From Opitutia bacterium (GTDB taxonomy: Bacteria; Verrucomicrobiota; Verrucomicrobiia; Opitutales; UBA953), in contig BGOM01000005.1 in assembly GCA_003569245.1 (NCBI GenBank), positions 1 through 64,000 of the forward strand: DNA of 64,000 nt, read 5' to 3'. Shown piece by piece: positions 50,952 through 61,441 of this stretch; within the stretch, counting starts at the first letter, position 1, and the number at the start of each line of letters is the position of its first letter. The position numbers were made by a program, and so were the translations under genes. The notes beneath the pieces were generated by a model. That model searched no databases. It saw nothing but the letters and a program-made list of their open reading frames with translations, and was not told the DNA's origin.

Positions 50952-52010
50952 TCAGAGCTCGCAGCCCTGCTGCGTCTCGCGCGTCGGCCGCGCGATCAGC
51001 CCGCGGTAAGGTTCGTCGGGGTAGGTCTCCGTGGCCCGCGCCCCGAGCAGGTGCGCGTCGCACACGCCCAGCAGCTGCGCCAGCGTCTCCGTGCGGCGCA
51101 TCTCGTGCAGGAAATGGCCGTCGGCGTCGACCGCCAGACCGACGAAATTCAGGAACTTCTTGAGGCGACCGGCCTGCTTCTCCGGCGCCAAGGCCTGGTC
51201 GCAGCATTCCTCGACCAGCTCCTGGATGTAGGCGCGGACTTCGCCCAGGGTCGGCCGGAAGCGCGGGAGGCCTTGCTGGGTCTCGCGCCATTGGCGGAAG
51301 ATCCACGGGTTCCGGATCGCGTGGCGGCCCATCATCATGCCGTGCGCGCCGGTCTCGGCCGTCAACCGCTCGGCCTTGTCGGCGGTCGCCACGTCGCCGT
51401 TGGCGATGACGGGGCAGGGGACCGAGCGGACCGCGTGCGCGATCGCGGCGTAGTCGACCTCGGACCAGTAGAGTCCCTTGACGGTGCGGCCGTGCACGGT
51501 GAGGAGGTCGACCTGGTGCTTCGCGACCAAGGCGAGGAGCGCGTCGAAGTGACGCTGGTCCTCGAAGCCGATGCGCATCTTGACGGTGAAGCGGCCGGGG
51601 ATGGCCTGACGCATCGCGCCGAGGAGCTCGTCGACCTTCGCGGGGTCGCGCAGGAGGCCGCCGCCGACGTTCTTGCGGTAGACCTTCGGCGCCGGGCAGC
51701 CCATGTTCAGGTCGATGCCCGCGACCGGCAGCGTCAGCAGCGACCGGATGGTGCGGACCATGTGCGGGGTGTCCTCGCCGATGAGCTGGGCGAAGACGGG
51801 CCGGCCCGTGCCGTGGTTCAGGATCGAGTCGACGATGTGCTTCTCCGGCGTGGAGCTCTCATGCACGCGGAAATACTCCGTGACGAACCAGTCCGGCGCG
51901 CCTTTGCGGCCGATGACGCGCAGGAAGCCCGTCGTCGTGACGTCCTGCATCGGGGCCAGCACCGAGGGGCGCGTGCCGGCGACGACGGGGTCTGGGGGCG
52001 GGGTGCTCAC
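50952..52010 (-). CDS. dus: tRNA-dihydrouridine synthase
   Basis: A 352-residue flavoenzyme reducing uridines of tRNA to dihydrouridine with NADPH. Motifs: LAPMQDVTTTGFLRVI at the start, FAQLIGEDTPHMVRTIR, the catalytic cysteine in GIDLNMGCPAPKVYRKNVGG, the phosphate/FMN site VHGRTVKGLYW, NGDVATADKAERL and GMMMGRHAIRNPWIF. The GTG start at 52010 overlaps the DUF151 stop (GTGA). Subclass (DusA, B or C) is not assigned. Confidence 0.95.
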   Translation of the reverse strand: MSTPPPDPVVAGTRPSVLAPMQDVTTTGFLRVIGRKGAPDWFVTEYFRVHESSTPEKHIVDSILNHGTGRPVFAQLIGEDTPHMVRTIRSLLTLPVAGIDLNMGCPAPKVYRKNVGGGLLRDPAKVDELLGAMRQAIPGRFTVKMRIGFEDQRHFDALLALVAKHQVDLLTVHGRTVKGLYWSEVDYAAIAHAVRSVPCPVIANGDVATADKAERLTAETGAHGMMMGRHAIRNPWIFRQWRETQQGLPRFRPTLGEVRAYIQELVEECCDQALAPEKQAGRLKKFLNFVGLAVDADGHFLHEMRRTETLAQLLGVCDAHLLGARATETYPDEPYRGLIARPTRETQQGCEL

Positions 52011-52450
52011 GCCTGCTTGCGGAGGCGGGCCAGGGTCTCGGTCATGTCCTCGCAGGCGTCGAGGACGCTCTTGGCGAGGAAGACCGGGCGCTTGGCTTTG
52101 ACCGCGAGGACCAGCGCGTCGCTGGGACGGGCGTCGACCTCGGCCAGCTTGCGCGCGACGGGGCCGTCCTGCCCGAGCAGCACGCGCGCGAAGAAGATGC
52201 CGTCCTTGACGTCGACGATGACGACGTGGACGACCACGGCGTCGAGGCCGAGCAGGAGGTGGAGCATGAGGTCGTGCGACTGCGGGCGCTCGGCGGTCTT
52301 GCCGGCGAGCGCGCCCTGGAGGGCCTCGCCCACGAGCGCGTCGACCTGGATGACCATGGTCTTCTGCTGAGTCACCAGGAAGACGGCGGTCCCGCCCTTG
52401 GTCGGGACGACCTCGATGCCGATGACGGGAATGGCCTCCGGTTTGCTCAT
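52007..52450 (-). CDS. DUF151 (bifunctional nuclease) family protein
   Basis: A 147-residue protein. The motif DARPSDALVLAVKAKRPVFL near residue 105 is diagnostic of the DUF151 family, whose members were described as dual DNase/RNase enzymes in plants and bacteria. The N-terminal part IPVIGIEVVPTKGGTAVFLVTQ is also usual. The ATG at 52450 is the natural start; the longer frame upstream is antisense to the M3 peptidase. It is coupled with dus. Confidence 0.85.
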   Translation of the reverse strand: MSKPEAIPVIGIEVVPTKGGTAVFLVTQQKTMVIQVDALVGEALQGALAGKTAERPQSHDLMLHLLLGLDAVVVHVVIVDVKDGIFFARVLLGQDGPVARKLAEVDARPSDALVLAVKAKRPVFLAKSVLDACEDMTETLARLRKQA

Positions 52451-52576
52451 GGTCCGACCTAGGTGTGGCGGGTTCGCCCCGCCCCGCAAGCCCGCGGTGC
52501 GCGGTCGGCTGCCCCGCCCGGCGGAAAACCCGCGTGCGACCTTGAAACAGGCGGCTTTAGGCGACAACTTATCCGC

Positions 52577-54682
52577 GTGCATCCTTTTCTGACCGACGAC
52601 TTCCTCTTCGACTGGAGCCGCCTCACCCCGGCGCAGGTCGAGCCCGATATCCGCGCCGCCCTGGCGCAGTCTCGCGAACGGGTCGCCGCGTTCAAGCGGC
52701 TGACCGGCGCGCAGCTGACCTACGCGAACGTGCTGCTCGGGTTCGAGGCTGCCACGCGCGATCTCTCCCGGGCCTGGGGCCTGGTCTCGCACCTGGATTC
52801 GGTCCTCAACTCGCCGGAGCTGCGCAAGGCCTACGGGGCGATGCTCCCCGAGGTGACCGCCTACTTCACCTCGCTGACCCTCGACCCGGAGATCTGGGCC
52901 GTGTTCAAGGCCTACGCGGCCACCGCCGAGGCCGGTGCGCTGACCGGGGTGCGCCGTCGCTTCCTCGACGAGACGATGGCCGACTTCCTGGAGAACGGCG
53001 CCGACCTGCCGGCGGCCCAGAAAGACCGCCTCGCCGCCATCAACGCGGCGCTGGCGGAGAAGACCCAGAAGTATTCCGAGAACGTCCTGGACTCGACGAA
53101 CGCCTGGGAACTGTTCGTCGACGACGAGTCCCGCCTCGCGGGCCTGCCCGCCAGCGCCCTCGCCGCCGCGAAGCAGTCGGCCACGACCAAAGGTAAGCCG
53201 GAATCCTGGCGCTTCACCTTGCACCAGCCGTCGGTCTACCCGGTGCTGCAGTACGCCCAAGACGCCGACCTCCGCCGCCAGTGCTGGGAAGGGCTCGGCC
53301 AGGTGGGCCTGAAGGATGCCTGGAATAACACCGCGCTCGTGGGCGAGATCCTCGCGCTGCGCCACGAGAAGGCCGGCCTGCTCGGCAAGGCCCACTTCGC
53401 CGATTTCACCACCGCCCGTCGCATGGCCCGCACCGGCGCCCAGGCGCTCGGGTTCATCGAGGACCTCGCGACCCGCATCCGCCCGAAGTTCCAGGCCGAG
53501 GTGGCCGAGCTCGAGGCCTACCGCGCCCGCCAGGCCGGCGACGCGGTGCGTCCGCTCCACCCGTGGGAGTTCGGTTTCTACGCCGAGCGGATGCGGCGCG
53601 AACTCCATGGGTTCGACGACGAGGCGCTGCGTCCGTGGTTCCCGGTCGATGGCGTGATCGCCGGCATGTTCCGCCTCTTCGGCGACTTGTTCGGCTTCCA
53701 GGTGGTGGGGCGCGACGCCCTCCATGTCGACCCGGTCACAGGTGCGCGCACGGTGATCCCCGCCGCGGCTCCCCGCGTCGACGGCGAGCCGGTCAGCGTC
53801 TGGCATCCCGAGGTGCGTTTTTACGAGATCCGCGATGGCGGGCGCCTGCTGGGCTCGTTCTACACCGATTGGTTCCCGCGCGAGTCGAAGCGCGGCGGGG
53901 CTTGGATGAACTTCTTCCGGACCGGCGGCCCGCGCGCCGACGGCTCCTTCGCCCCGCACCTCGGCCTGATGTGCGGCAACTTCACGCCGCCCGTCGCCGG
54001 GAAGCAGGCCCTCCTCACGCACGATGAGGTCACGACCGTCTTCCACGAGTTCGGCCACCTGCTCCACCACCTCCTCTGCGAGGTGGAGGTCGAGTCCCTC
54101 GCGGGCACCCGCGTCGCCTGGGACTTCGTCGAACTGCCGTCCCAGATCCTCGAGAACTGGTGCTGGGAAGAGGAATCGCTCGCGCTCTTCGCCCGTCACC
54201 ACGAGACCGGCGCCCCGCTGCCGGCCGACCTGCTGGCGAAACTGGACGCCGCCGCCAACTTCCGGGCGGCCTCGGTCTGCATGCGTCAGCTGGCTTTCTC
54301 CAAGCTGGACCTGGACCTCCACATCCGCGCCCTCGAGCTCAAGGGCCGCGATCTCGACGCCCATTGGAACGAGGACTTCGCCGCCTGGCAGGCGCGCACG
54401 ACCCGCCCGGCCCCGGCGATGGCCCGGCGCTTCAATCACCTCTTCTCCGATGCCACGGGCTATGCCGCGGGCTATTACTCCTACAAGTGGGCCGAGGCCC
54501 TCGAGGCCGATGCTTTCACCCGCTTCCTCAAAGAGGGGGTGCTGAACCCCAAGGTCGGCCGGGAATTGCGGGCCAAGATCCTCGCCAAGGGTAATTCGGA
54601 GCCGGCGGAGAAGCTTTTCCGTGATTTCATGGGCCGAGACCTCGATTCCGAGGCCCTGCTGGTCCGGGACGGGCTGGCCTGA
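52577..54682 (+). CDS. M3-family zinc oligopeptidase (OpdA/Dcp-like)
   Basis: From the GTG at 52577 the protein has 701 residues, the usual size of oligopeptidase A or Dcp. The zinc-binding motif is HEFGH in TTVFHEFGHLLHHLLCEVE near residue 490, with the third ligand Glu in FVELPSQILENWCWE 25 residues later. The YYSYKWAEALEADAF segment near the C-terminus is also conserved. It digests short peptides in the cytoplasm. No signal peptide is seen. The start is inferred because upstream residues in this frame look non-coding; there is no good ribosome site. Confidence 0.92.
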   Translation: MHPFLTDDFLFDWSRLTPAQVEPDIRAALAQSRERVAAFKRLTGAQLTYANVLLGFEAATRDLSRAWGLVSHLDSVLNSPELRKAYGAMLPEVTAYFTSLTLDPEIWAVFKAYAATAEAGALTGVRRRFLDETMADFLENGADLPAAQKDRLAAINAALAEKTQKYSENVLDSTNAWELFVDDESRLAGLPASALAAAKQSATTKGKPESWRFTLHQPSVYPVLQYAQDADLRRQCWEGLGQVGLKDAWNNTALVGEILALRHEKAGLLGKAHFADFTTARRMARTGAQALGFIEDLATRIRPKFQAEVAELEAYRARQAGDAVRPLHPWEFGFYAERMRRELHGFDDEALRPWFPVDGVIAGMFRLFGDLFGFQVVGRDALHVDPVTGARTVIPAAAPRVDGEPVSVWHPEVRFYEIRDGGRLLGSFYTDWFPRESKRGGAWMNFFRTGGPRADGSFAPHLGLMCGNFTPPVAGKQALLTHDEVTTVFHEFGHLLHHLLCEVEVESLAGTRVAWDFVELPSQILENWCWEEESLALFARHHETGAPLPADLLAKLDAAANFRAASVCMRQLAFSKLDLDLHIRALELKGRDLDAHWNEDFAAWQARTTRPAPAMARRFNHLFSDATGYAAGYYSYKWAEALEADAFTRFLKEGVLNPKVGRELRAKILAKGNSEPAEKLFRDFMGRDLDSEALLVRDGLA

Positions 54683-54787
54683 GCCCCCGGTTTCGCCCGG
54701 TCGGCGCCGAAACCCCCATTTAGTGGGGGAGGGCGCCTTATTCCCCTTGCGCCAAGGCCTTTTTTCCTATGCGTAAGGCCTTTACAG

Positions 54788-56686
<1,899 letters not shown>

Positions 56687-56689
<3 letters not shown>

Positions 56690-56701
56690 GCCGCGGGCTC
56701 A
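56687..56701. terminator. Small hairpin spanning the stop codons of typA and tsaE
   Basis: TGAGCC pairs with GGCTCA around GCG. The left TGA is the typA stop and the right TCA is the tsaE stop on the other strand. It is only six base pairs, so it is at most a weak terminator. Confidence 0.4.
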
Positions 56702-57148
56702 GCCCGGACGGACCAACGTGAACCGATGGCCGCCTTCCGCGAGGAGGGCGGCCTTCATCGTCCAATGGCCCCGCGGCAGGCGGCCCGCCACGCGTTCCGG
56801 CCATTCGACCAGCACGTTCCAGGGCGACTTCGCCAGATCCCAGATCAGGAGGTCGTCGAAGCCCTCCGGGCTCGTCAGACGGTAGGCGTCGACGTGGAAG
56901 ACCTGCCGTCCGCCGTCATAGACGTTGAGCAGGGCGAAGGATGGGCTCGTGATGTCCCCCGTCACCCCGAGCCCGCGGACCAGCCCGCGCACGAAGGTCG
57001 TCTTGCCCGCCCCGAGGTCGCCCTCGAGCGCCAACACCGTATCGGGCGGCAGCAGACGCGCGAACGCCGCGGCGGCCTGTTCCGTCTCCTCGCCGGAGAA
57101 CGTGACGAGCCCGGTGGTCCAGGTGGCGAGGTCGGCGGGCGAACCCAT
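56699..57148 (-). CDS. tsaE: tRNA threonylcarbamoyladenosine synthesis ATPase TsaE
   Basis: A 149-residue P-loop ATPase needed with TsaB and TsaD to make t6A on ANN-decoding tRNAs. Walker A is in LEGDLGAGKTTFVRGLVRGLG, followed by the TSPSFALLNVY segment and HVDAYRLTSPEGFDDL, both characteristic. The WPERVAGRLP stretch matches family usage. It is downstream of the GH109-like gene after a terminator. Confidence 0.95.
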   Translation of the reverse strand: MGSPADLATWTTGLVTFSGEETEQAAAAFARLLPPDTVLALEGDLGAGKTTFVRGLVRGLGVTGDITSPSFALLNVYDGGRQVFHVDAYRLTSPEGFDDLLIWDLAKSPWNVLVEWPERVAGRLPRGHWTMKAALLAEGGHRFTLVRPG

Positions 57149-57187
57149 GCCCGCAGTCTCCCCTCCGGGCGGTCGGGGGCAATCCGC

Positions 57188-57217
57188 AAAGAAAAGACCC
57201 GGCCACAGGGCCAGGTC
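57188..57217 (-). terminator. Rho-independent terminator after the GH109-like gene
   Basis: On the minus strand GACCTGGCC pairs with GGCCGGGTC (one U-G pair) around CTGT and is followed by TTTTCTTT. It starts 24 bases after the stop codon. Confidence 0.88.
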
Positions 57218-57241
57218 CGGTCGCGAGGCTCGTGGCCCGGC

Positions 57242-58693
57242 TTACGAGACGATCCCGAGGGGCTTGATGCCCTGCCAGCCGCCGCGGGTGAAGTCGGGGC
57301 ACTGGATCGGCATCGAGCCGTCTTTCACGGAGCGGACGGAGATCTCGAGGATCGAGGACCAGTCGGCCGCATCGTAGACGGTCATGTCGGGCGTGATGCC
57401 CTGGCGCAGGCAATCGAGCATGCGGAAGTTCATGACGTGATCCATGCCGCCGTGGCCGCCGACCTTCTTGGCGGACTCGCCGACCTTCTTGATGAGCGGG
57501 TGCTGGTTGGCCTTCATGAAGGCGTCGAGCTTCTCCTTCTCGAGCCAGCTGTGGGCGTTGAGCTTCATTCCTTTGACGGACGGGTGGTCGTTGGCGCCGT
57601 CGACGGCGAGTCGTCCCGGGTAGCCGAAGAACGTCGCCTTGCTGCCGCACAGGGCGTTGATGCGCGAGTAGGGGCGGGGGCTCACCACGTCGTGCTGGAT
57701 CATGATGGTGCGGCCGAGCTGCGTCTTGATGATCGAGGTGTTCATGTCGCCGCACACGTACTTCTCGTCCTTGTGCTTGCCGCCGTTCGGGTTCTTGCGG
57801 TCGCGGAATTCGGTGAGGTTACGTTCCGGGGAGGAGACGGAGACCACGAACTTGAAGGCGTCGCCGCGGCCGATGCCGAGGTACTGCGCCACCGGGCCGA
57901 GGCCGTGGGTGGGGTAGAGGTTCCCGTCCATGAACGTGTGGTAGTTGCGGCGCCAGCCCCCTTCGCTGCCGAGGCTCCAGAGCACGTCCTGGGACAGGTT
58001 GTGGATGTAGGCGCACTCCGCGTGCTTCAGGTCGCCAAAGAGGCCCTGGCGGGCCATGTGCAGGACGAAGAGCTCTTCTTCGCCGTAACAGCAGTTCTCG
58101 ATGATCGCGCAGTGGCGCTGGGTCTTCTCCGACGTGTCGACCAGCTGCCAGCATTCGTCGACGGAGACCGCGGCGGAGACCTCGATGAAGGCGTGCTTGC
58201 CGCATTCCATGGCCTTCACCGCCATCGGCACGTGCCATTCCCAGGGCGTGGCGATGTAGACGACGTCAATGTCGTCCCGGGCGACCATCTTCTCCCAGGC
58301 GTCCTCGGTGTCGGTGTAGACCGCCGGCTCCTTCCCGGTCTTGGTCTTGACGTGGTTGAACGCGCGCTTGGCGCGCTCCGGCTTGAGGTCGCAGACCGCC
58401 ACGACCTCGGCGAAGTCGATGTTCACGGCCGAGTTCACGTGGGTCATGCCGCGGGACAGGCCGATGAAGGCGCAACGCACCTTCTGCAGGGGCTTCGTCT
58501 GCAGGTCCCAGACCGGCTTGTTGCCCGCCGGACGGGGACGGGTCGCGGAGATGTCCTGCGCGTTCAGCAACTTGAGGGCCTTGGGGTCCGGCGCCGCCTC
58601 CGCGGAGGGGAGGGCGCTCAGGCCAAGGCCGGCGCCGGCGAGGGCGCCGAACTTCAGGAAATCACGACGGGAGTTCTTTTCGGGTAGGCTCAT
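57242..58693 (-). CDS. Tat-exported Gfo/Idh/MocA oxidoreductase, GH109-like
   Basis: A 483-residue protein with a Tat signal (SRRDFLKFGALAGAGLGLSALP); the ATG at 58693 is chosen because it puts the twin arginine near the N-terminus. A Rossmann NAD-binding domain (VRCAFIGLSRG, VVAVCDLKPERA) is followed by YIATPWEWHVPMAVKAMECGKHAFIE. The segments DECWQLVDTSEKTQRHC, CCYGEEELFVLHMARQGLFG and GHGGMDHVMNFR closely resemble GH109 enzymes, which use NAD-dependent redox chemistry to remove alpha-N-acetylgalactosamine. A periplasmic glycosidase acting on amino sugars is likely; the exact sugar is not known. Confidence 0.88.
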   Translation of the reverse strand: MSLPEKNSRRDFLKFGALAGAGLGLSALPSAEAAPDPKALKLLNAQDISATRPRPAGNKPVWDLQTKPLQKVRCAFIGLSRGMTHVNSAVNIDFAEVVAVCDLKPERAKRAFNHVKTKTGKEPAVYTDTEDAWEKMVARDDIDVVYIATPWEWHVPMAVKAMECGKHAFIEVSAAVSVDECWQLVDTSEKTQRHCAIIENCCYGEEELFVLHMARQGLFGDLKHAECAYIHNLSQDVLWSLGSEGGWRRNYHTFMDGNLYPTHGLGPVAQYLGIGRGDAFKFVVSVSSPERNLTEFRDRKNPNGGKHKDEKYVCGDMNTSIIKTQLGRTIMIQHDVVSPRPYSRINALCGSKATFFGYPGRLAVDGANDHPSVKGMKLNAHSWLEKEKLDAFMKANQHPLIKKVGESAKKVGGHGGMDHVMNFRMLDCLRQGITPDMTVYDAADWSSILEISVRSVKDGSMPIQCPDFTRGGWQGIKPLGIVS

Positions 58694-58765
58694 GGGGGTG
58701 CTTTCCAAGACAGCCGAGGACCACCGAGGTTGCAATGCTTAGCCTAGGGACTTTTCTTTAACGGA

Positions 58766-59347
58766 TTAGGTTACGAAACCTTGGGCCCATTTAATCCCGA
58801 AGACCGCCAAGTTACGCACGATATGTCCCATAAAGCAGGGCAATAGCGAACGCGACGGGTTGAGCGGGTTAAAGCGACTGAGGTACAGCCAGACCGCCGT
58901 CAGGAACTCGAACGTCAGCATGATCACCTGCTTCTCGTCGCGCAGGTTGAAGTTCAGCAGGTCGATGTGGATCAACGCGAACACCGTCGAGCCGCCGAGG
59001 ATGAGGAAGAGCAGTTTGCGCCCCGTGAAATGGCTGGGCGCGGCGAAGCCGCGGAAGACGGCTTCCTCCGTCACGGCCGCCCCGATGAGTCCCAGCAGGC
59101 CGATGAGCGGCAGCTGGGATTGGCTCGCGGTCACGTCGAAGCGGATCTCGACCGCGGCTTCGCCGACCGTGATCAGCAGGGCGCCCGCCGCGGCGACCAG
59201 GTAAGCCGCGGCCGGCGCCAAGGTGGTACCGGGCCAGAAGCCTTCGGCTCCGCCGGTCAGGCGGCGCAGACGAAACTCGCCGTACCAGGCGGCGAGCACG
59301 CAGAGACCGAGCGCAAAGGCGAGGAGGGCTTCGGTCGATTTCTCCAT
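58766..59347 (-). CDS. CPBP-family intramembrane metalloprotease
   Basis: A 193-residue membrane protein with about five to six segments. The catalytic motifs are TEEAVFRGF (EExxxR) after residue 90, the metal-ligand histidine in VFALIHIDLLNFN, and GHIVRNLAVF near the end. CPBP (CAAX/Abi) proteases cleave proteins within the membrane and in bacteria serve peptide processing or immunity. It is third in a leftward unit with the LOG-family gene and cutA. Confidence 0.85.
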   Translation of the reverse strand: MEKSTEALLAFALGLCVLAAWYGEFRLRRLTGGAEGFWPGTTLAPAAAYLVAAAGALLITVGEAAVEIRFDVTASQSQLPLIGLLGLIGAAVTEEAVFRGFAAPSHFTGRKLLFLILGGSTVFALIHIDLLNFNLRDEKQVIMLTFEFLTAVWLYLSRFNPLNPSRSLLPCFMGHIVRNLAVFGIKWAQGFVT

Positions 59348-59350
59348 GGT

Positions 59351-59668
59351 TCAGCGGATGCCCAGGACCCAGGCGCGGTAGCCGGGGGAGGCGTGGTCGG
59401 CCTGCACGACCAGCCATTGCGGGACGGCGTAGGGGTGGCGGGCGTGGACCCAGGTCTCGAGGTCGCGCGCCTTGGCGGCGGCGAACTTAAAGGTCAGGCG
59501 GTATTCTTCCTCCGCTTGGACGCGTCCCTCCCAGGTGTAATGGGAGCGGAGCGGGCCGTCGACCTGGGCGCAGGCGGCGAGGCCCGCGGCGACCGCGTCC
59601 CCGGCGAGGCGGTCGGCCTCCTCGCGCGAGGGCAGGGTGGTCCAGGCGATGCCGACGGCGTCAGTCAT
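59351..59668 (-). CDS. cutA: Divalent-ion tolerance protein CutA
   Basis: A 105-residue trimeric CutA1 protein. It has [27 protein letters not shown] at the start, [20 protein letters not shown] in the middle and [11 protein letters not shown] near the end; these match the family throughout. The molecular role is unsettled. It overlaps the LOG-family gene by eight bases and lies three bases before the CPBP gene. Confidence 0.93.
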   Translation of the reverse strand: MTDAVGIAWTTLPSREEADRLAGDAVAAGLAACAQVDGPLRSHYTWEGRVQAEEEYRLTFKFAAAKARDLETWVHARHPYAVPQWLVVQADHASPGYRAWVLGIR

Positions 59669-60521
59669 GCCCTTCGCCGTCCCCTTGCAGGTACTTCTCG
59701 GTGATGATCTCGATCAGCATGTCGCGCGCTTCCTTCACCGAGTCGACGTGCACGTAGAAGTTGCGGTCCTCGGGCGACACCATGCCCCATTCCTGGAAGG
59801 TCTCGAAGTTGACCACGTTCTTCCAGAACGGGGAGCCGAACAGCAGGATCGGGAACTGCTTCTTGGTCTTCCGGGTCTGGATGAGCGTCAGCATCTCGAA
59901 CAGCTCATCGAACGTGCCGAAGCCGCCCGGGAAGGCCACGAGCGCCTTGGCGAGGTAGAGGAACCAATACTTGCGGACGAAGAAATAGTGGAACTCGAGG
60001 TCGAGCTCGGGCGTGATGAAGGGGTTGTGCTCCTGCTCGAAGGGCAGCGAGATGCCGAGGCCGACGGACCGTCCGCCGGCTTCGTGCGCGCCGCGGTTGG
60101 CCGCCTCCATGATGCCGGGGCCGGCGCCGGAGCAGACGAGGAAGCGCTGCCACTCCGGCAGCTGGAGCGACCACTTCGTCATCTCGTAGGCCAGTTCGCG
60201 GCAGGCCTCGTAATAAGCCGAGCTACGGAGGTCGATCTCGGCGACGCGCAGGCGGTGGGCGCACTCGGCACCGTCGCATCGGCCGCTGGCCGCCAGGGCC
60301 TTGGCTTCCTCGAGACGCTTGCGCGCGACCTCCGGGGGCAGGGTCCGCGCCGAGCCGAACATCACGACGGTGTTGCGGACGTTGTGCTTCTTGAACCGCA
60401 GGTGCGGTTCGGTCATCTCGGTCAGCACCCGGATGCTCCGCGCCTGGGGGCTTCCCATGAATTCGGGGTTAAGGTAGGCCTTGGGCGGGGTGGGCCGCAG
60501 TTTCCCTTTTTCCGGCGTCAT
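59661..60521 (-). CDS. LOG-family protein, long form
   Basis: A 286-residue member of the LOG/TIGR00730 nucleotide phosphoribohydrolase family (cytokinin-activating-type enzymes, cleaving nucleoside monophosphates). The catalytic motif [12 protein letters not shown] is intact, preceded by [20 protein letters not shown] and [11 protein letters not shown]. It has about 80 extra residues at the N-terminus relative to short LOG proteins. It heads a leftward operon with cutA and the CPBP protease. Physiological substrate in bacteria is uncertain. Confidence 0.92.
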   Translation of the reverse strand: MTPEKGKLRPTPPKAYLNPEFMGSPQARSIRVLTEMTEPHLRFKKHNVRNTVVMFGSARTLPPEVARKRLEEAKALAASGRCDGAECAHRLRVAEIDLRSSAYYEACRELAYEMTKWSLQLPEWQRFLVCSGAGPGIMEAANRGAHEAGGRSVGLGISLPFEQEHNPFITPELDLEFHYFFVRKYWFLYLAKALVAFPGGFGTFDELFEMLTLIQTRKTKKQFPILLFGSPFWKNVVNFETFQEWGMVSPEDRNFYVHVDSVKEARDMLIEIITEKYLQGDGEGHD

Positions 60522-60572
60522 GCGGCTATCCTCCCCCGCTTTTGGTCACCTGCAAGCCGGGAAGCGGGAGGC

Positions 60573-60601
60573 TTGACACCCTCCGAGGGGTGCCCTTGGC
60601 T
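60573..60601 (+). promoter_or_regulatory. Candidate sigma-70 promoter of rpmH-rnpA-yidD
   Basis: A perfect TTGACA (60573-60578) and a weak -10 TTGGCT (60596-60601) with 17-base spacing lie just before rpmH, the same arrangement as before rpmJ. Confidence 0.35.
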
Positions 60602-60617
60602 GGAGGCTTCCAACGCC

Positions 60618-60755
60618 ATGCAACCCACCTACCGCCCGTCCAAGATCGCCCGCGCCCGCAAGTGCGGTTTCCGCGCCCGTTCCAAGTCCGCCGGTGGCCG
60701 CAAGGTCCTCGCCAATCGCCGCAAGGTGGGTCGCAAGCGCCTCGGCGCCTCCTAA
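60618..60755 (+). CDS. rpmH: 50S ribosomal protein L34
   Basis: A 45-residue, very basic L34. It begins [21 protein letters not shown] and ends [19 protein letters not shown], the standard L34 pattern except for one cysteine. It leads the conserved rpmH-rnpA-yidD cluster. Confidence 0.97.
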   Translation: MQPTYRPSKIARARKCGFRARSKSAGGRKVLANRRKVGRKRLGAS

Positions 60756-60760
60756 GCCCG

Positions 60761-61123
60761 ATGCGTCTCCCGCGGGAGCGTCGGATTCGCGCCTCGGCCG
60801 ATTTCGCCCGCATCCGCAACACTGGCTCGCGGCTCGACTGCGGGCCTTTTCTTTTGAATTTCAAGAAAGGGCAGGGGGACGCCCCCGCTCGCTTCGCCGT
60901 CATCGCCGCCAAGAAGACCTTGCCGCTGGCCGTCGACCGCAACCGGGCCAAGCGCCTGGCGCGGGAGTTGTTTCGCACGGATCCCGGGGCCTTCCCGCGG
61001 GGCGCCGAGGTCGTGCTCGTCATCCGCTCAGGCATGCTCCGCCGGCGACTGTCGGAGCTGAGGAAGGTTTTCGCCGAGGCCGCTCGCCGGATCGGCGCCG
61101 CGCCCGCGGGCCCGACCGCATGA
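60761..61123 (+). CDS. rnpA: Ribonuclease P protein component
   Basis: A 120-residue basic protein that assists the RNA subunit of RNase P in cutting 5' leaders from tRNA precursors. It has [18 protein letters not shown] at the start, the conserved RNR motif in [16 protein letters not shown], and VVLVIRSGM. It starts five bases after rpmH, and its stop codon overlaps the yidD start. The RNase P RNA gene is not in this window. Confidence 0.95.
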   Translation: MRLPRERRIRASADFARIRNTGSRLDCGPFLLNFKKGQGDAPARFAVIAAKKTLPLAVDRNRAKRLARELFRTDPGAFPRGAEVVLVIRSGMLRRRLSELRKVFAEAARRIGAAPAGPTA

Positions 61124-61374
61124 GCGACGAGCGTCCTTCCTGGGCTGCGTGGCCCGTGCTCGGGCTGGTGCGCTTTTACCAGCGCTGGCTGTCGCGTCCT
61201 TTGCACGCCTTGGTCCCTGGTTCGGGCTGTCGTTTCCATCCGACCTGCTCGTGCTACGCCGCCACCAGCCTGCGGCGGTTCGGTCTGTTGCGCGGTGGCT
61301 GGCTGTCGCTCCGGCGTCTCTGCCGTTGCCACCCGTGGGGCGGTTCCGGTGTCGATGAGGTGCCGGAACGGTGA
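61120..61374 (+). CDS. yidD: Membrane protein insertion efficiency factor YidD
   Basis: An 84-residue peripheral membrane protein. The motif [33 protein letters not shown] with its conserved cysteines is diagnostic (positions about 15-48), followed by [23 protein letters not shown]. It starts inside the rnpA stop (GCATGA). yidC normally follows but is not here. Confidence 0.95.
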   Translation: MSDERPSWAAWPVLGLVRFYQRWLSRPLHALVPGSGCRFHPTCSCYAATSLRRFGLLRGGWLSLRRLCRCHPWGGSGVDEVPER

Positions 61375-61441
61375 CCGCGCGGAGGCCCCCGCGGCTTGAA
61401 TAATCTCGCCCTAAGTAGGCGGCTTTCGGCATATTACCAAA

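Noticed and set aside
52451-54439. Upstream extension of the DUF151 gene, 663 codons
   Set aside because: It is antisense to the M3 peptidase; the DUF151 domain is complete from the ATG at 52450.
60618-61374. oriC next to rpmH-rnpA
   Set aside because: The divergent neighbour is a LOG-family gene, not dnaA, and I see no DnaA boxes in the intergenic region.
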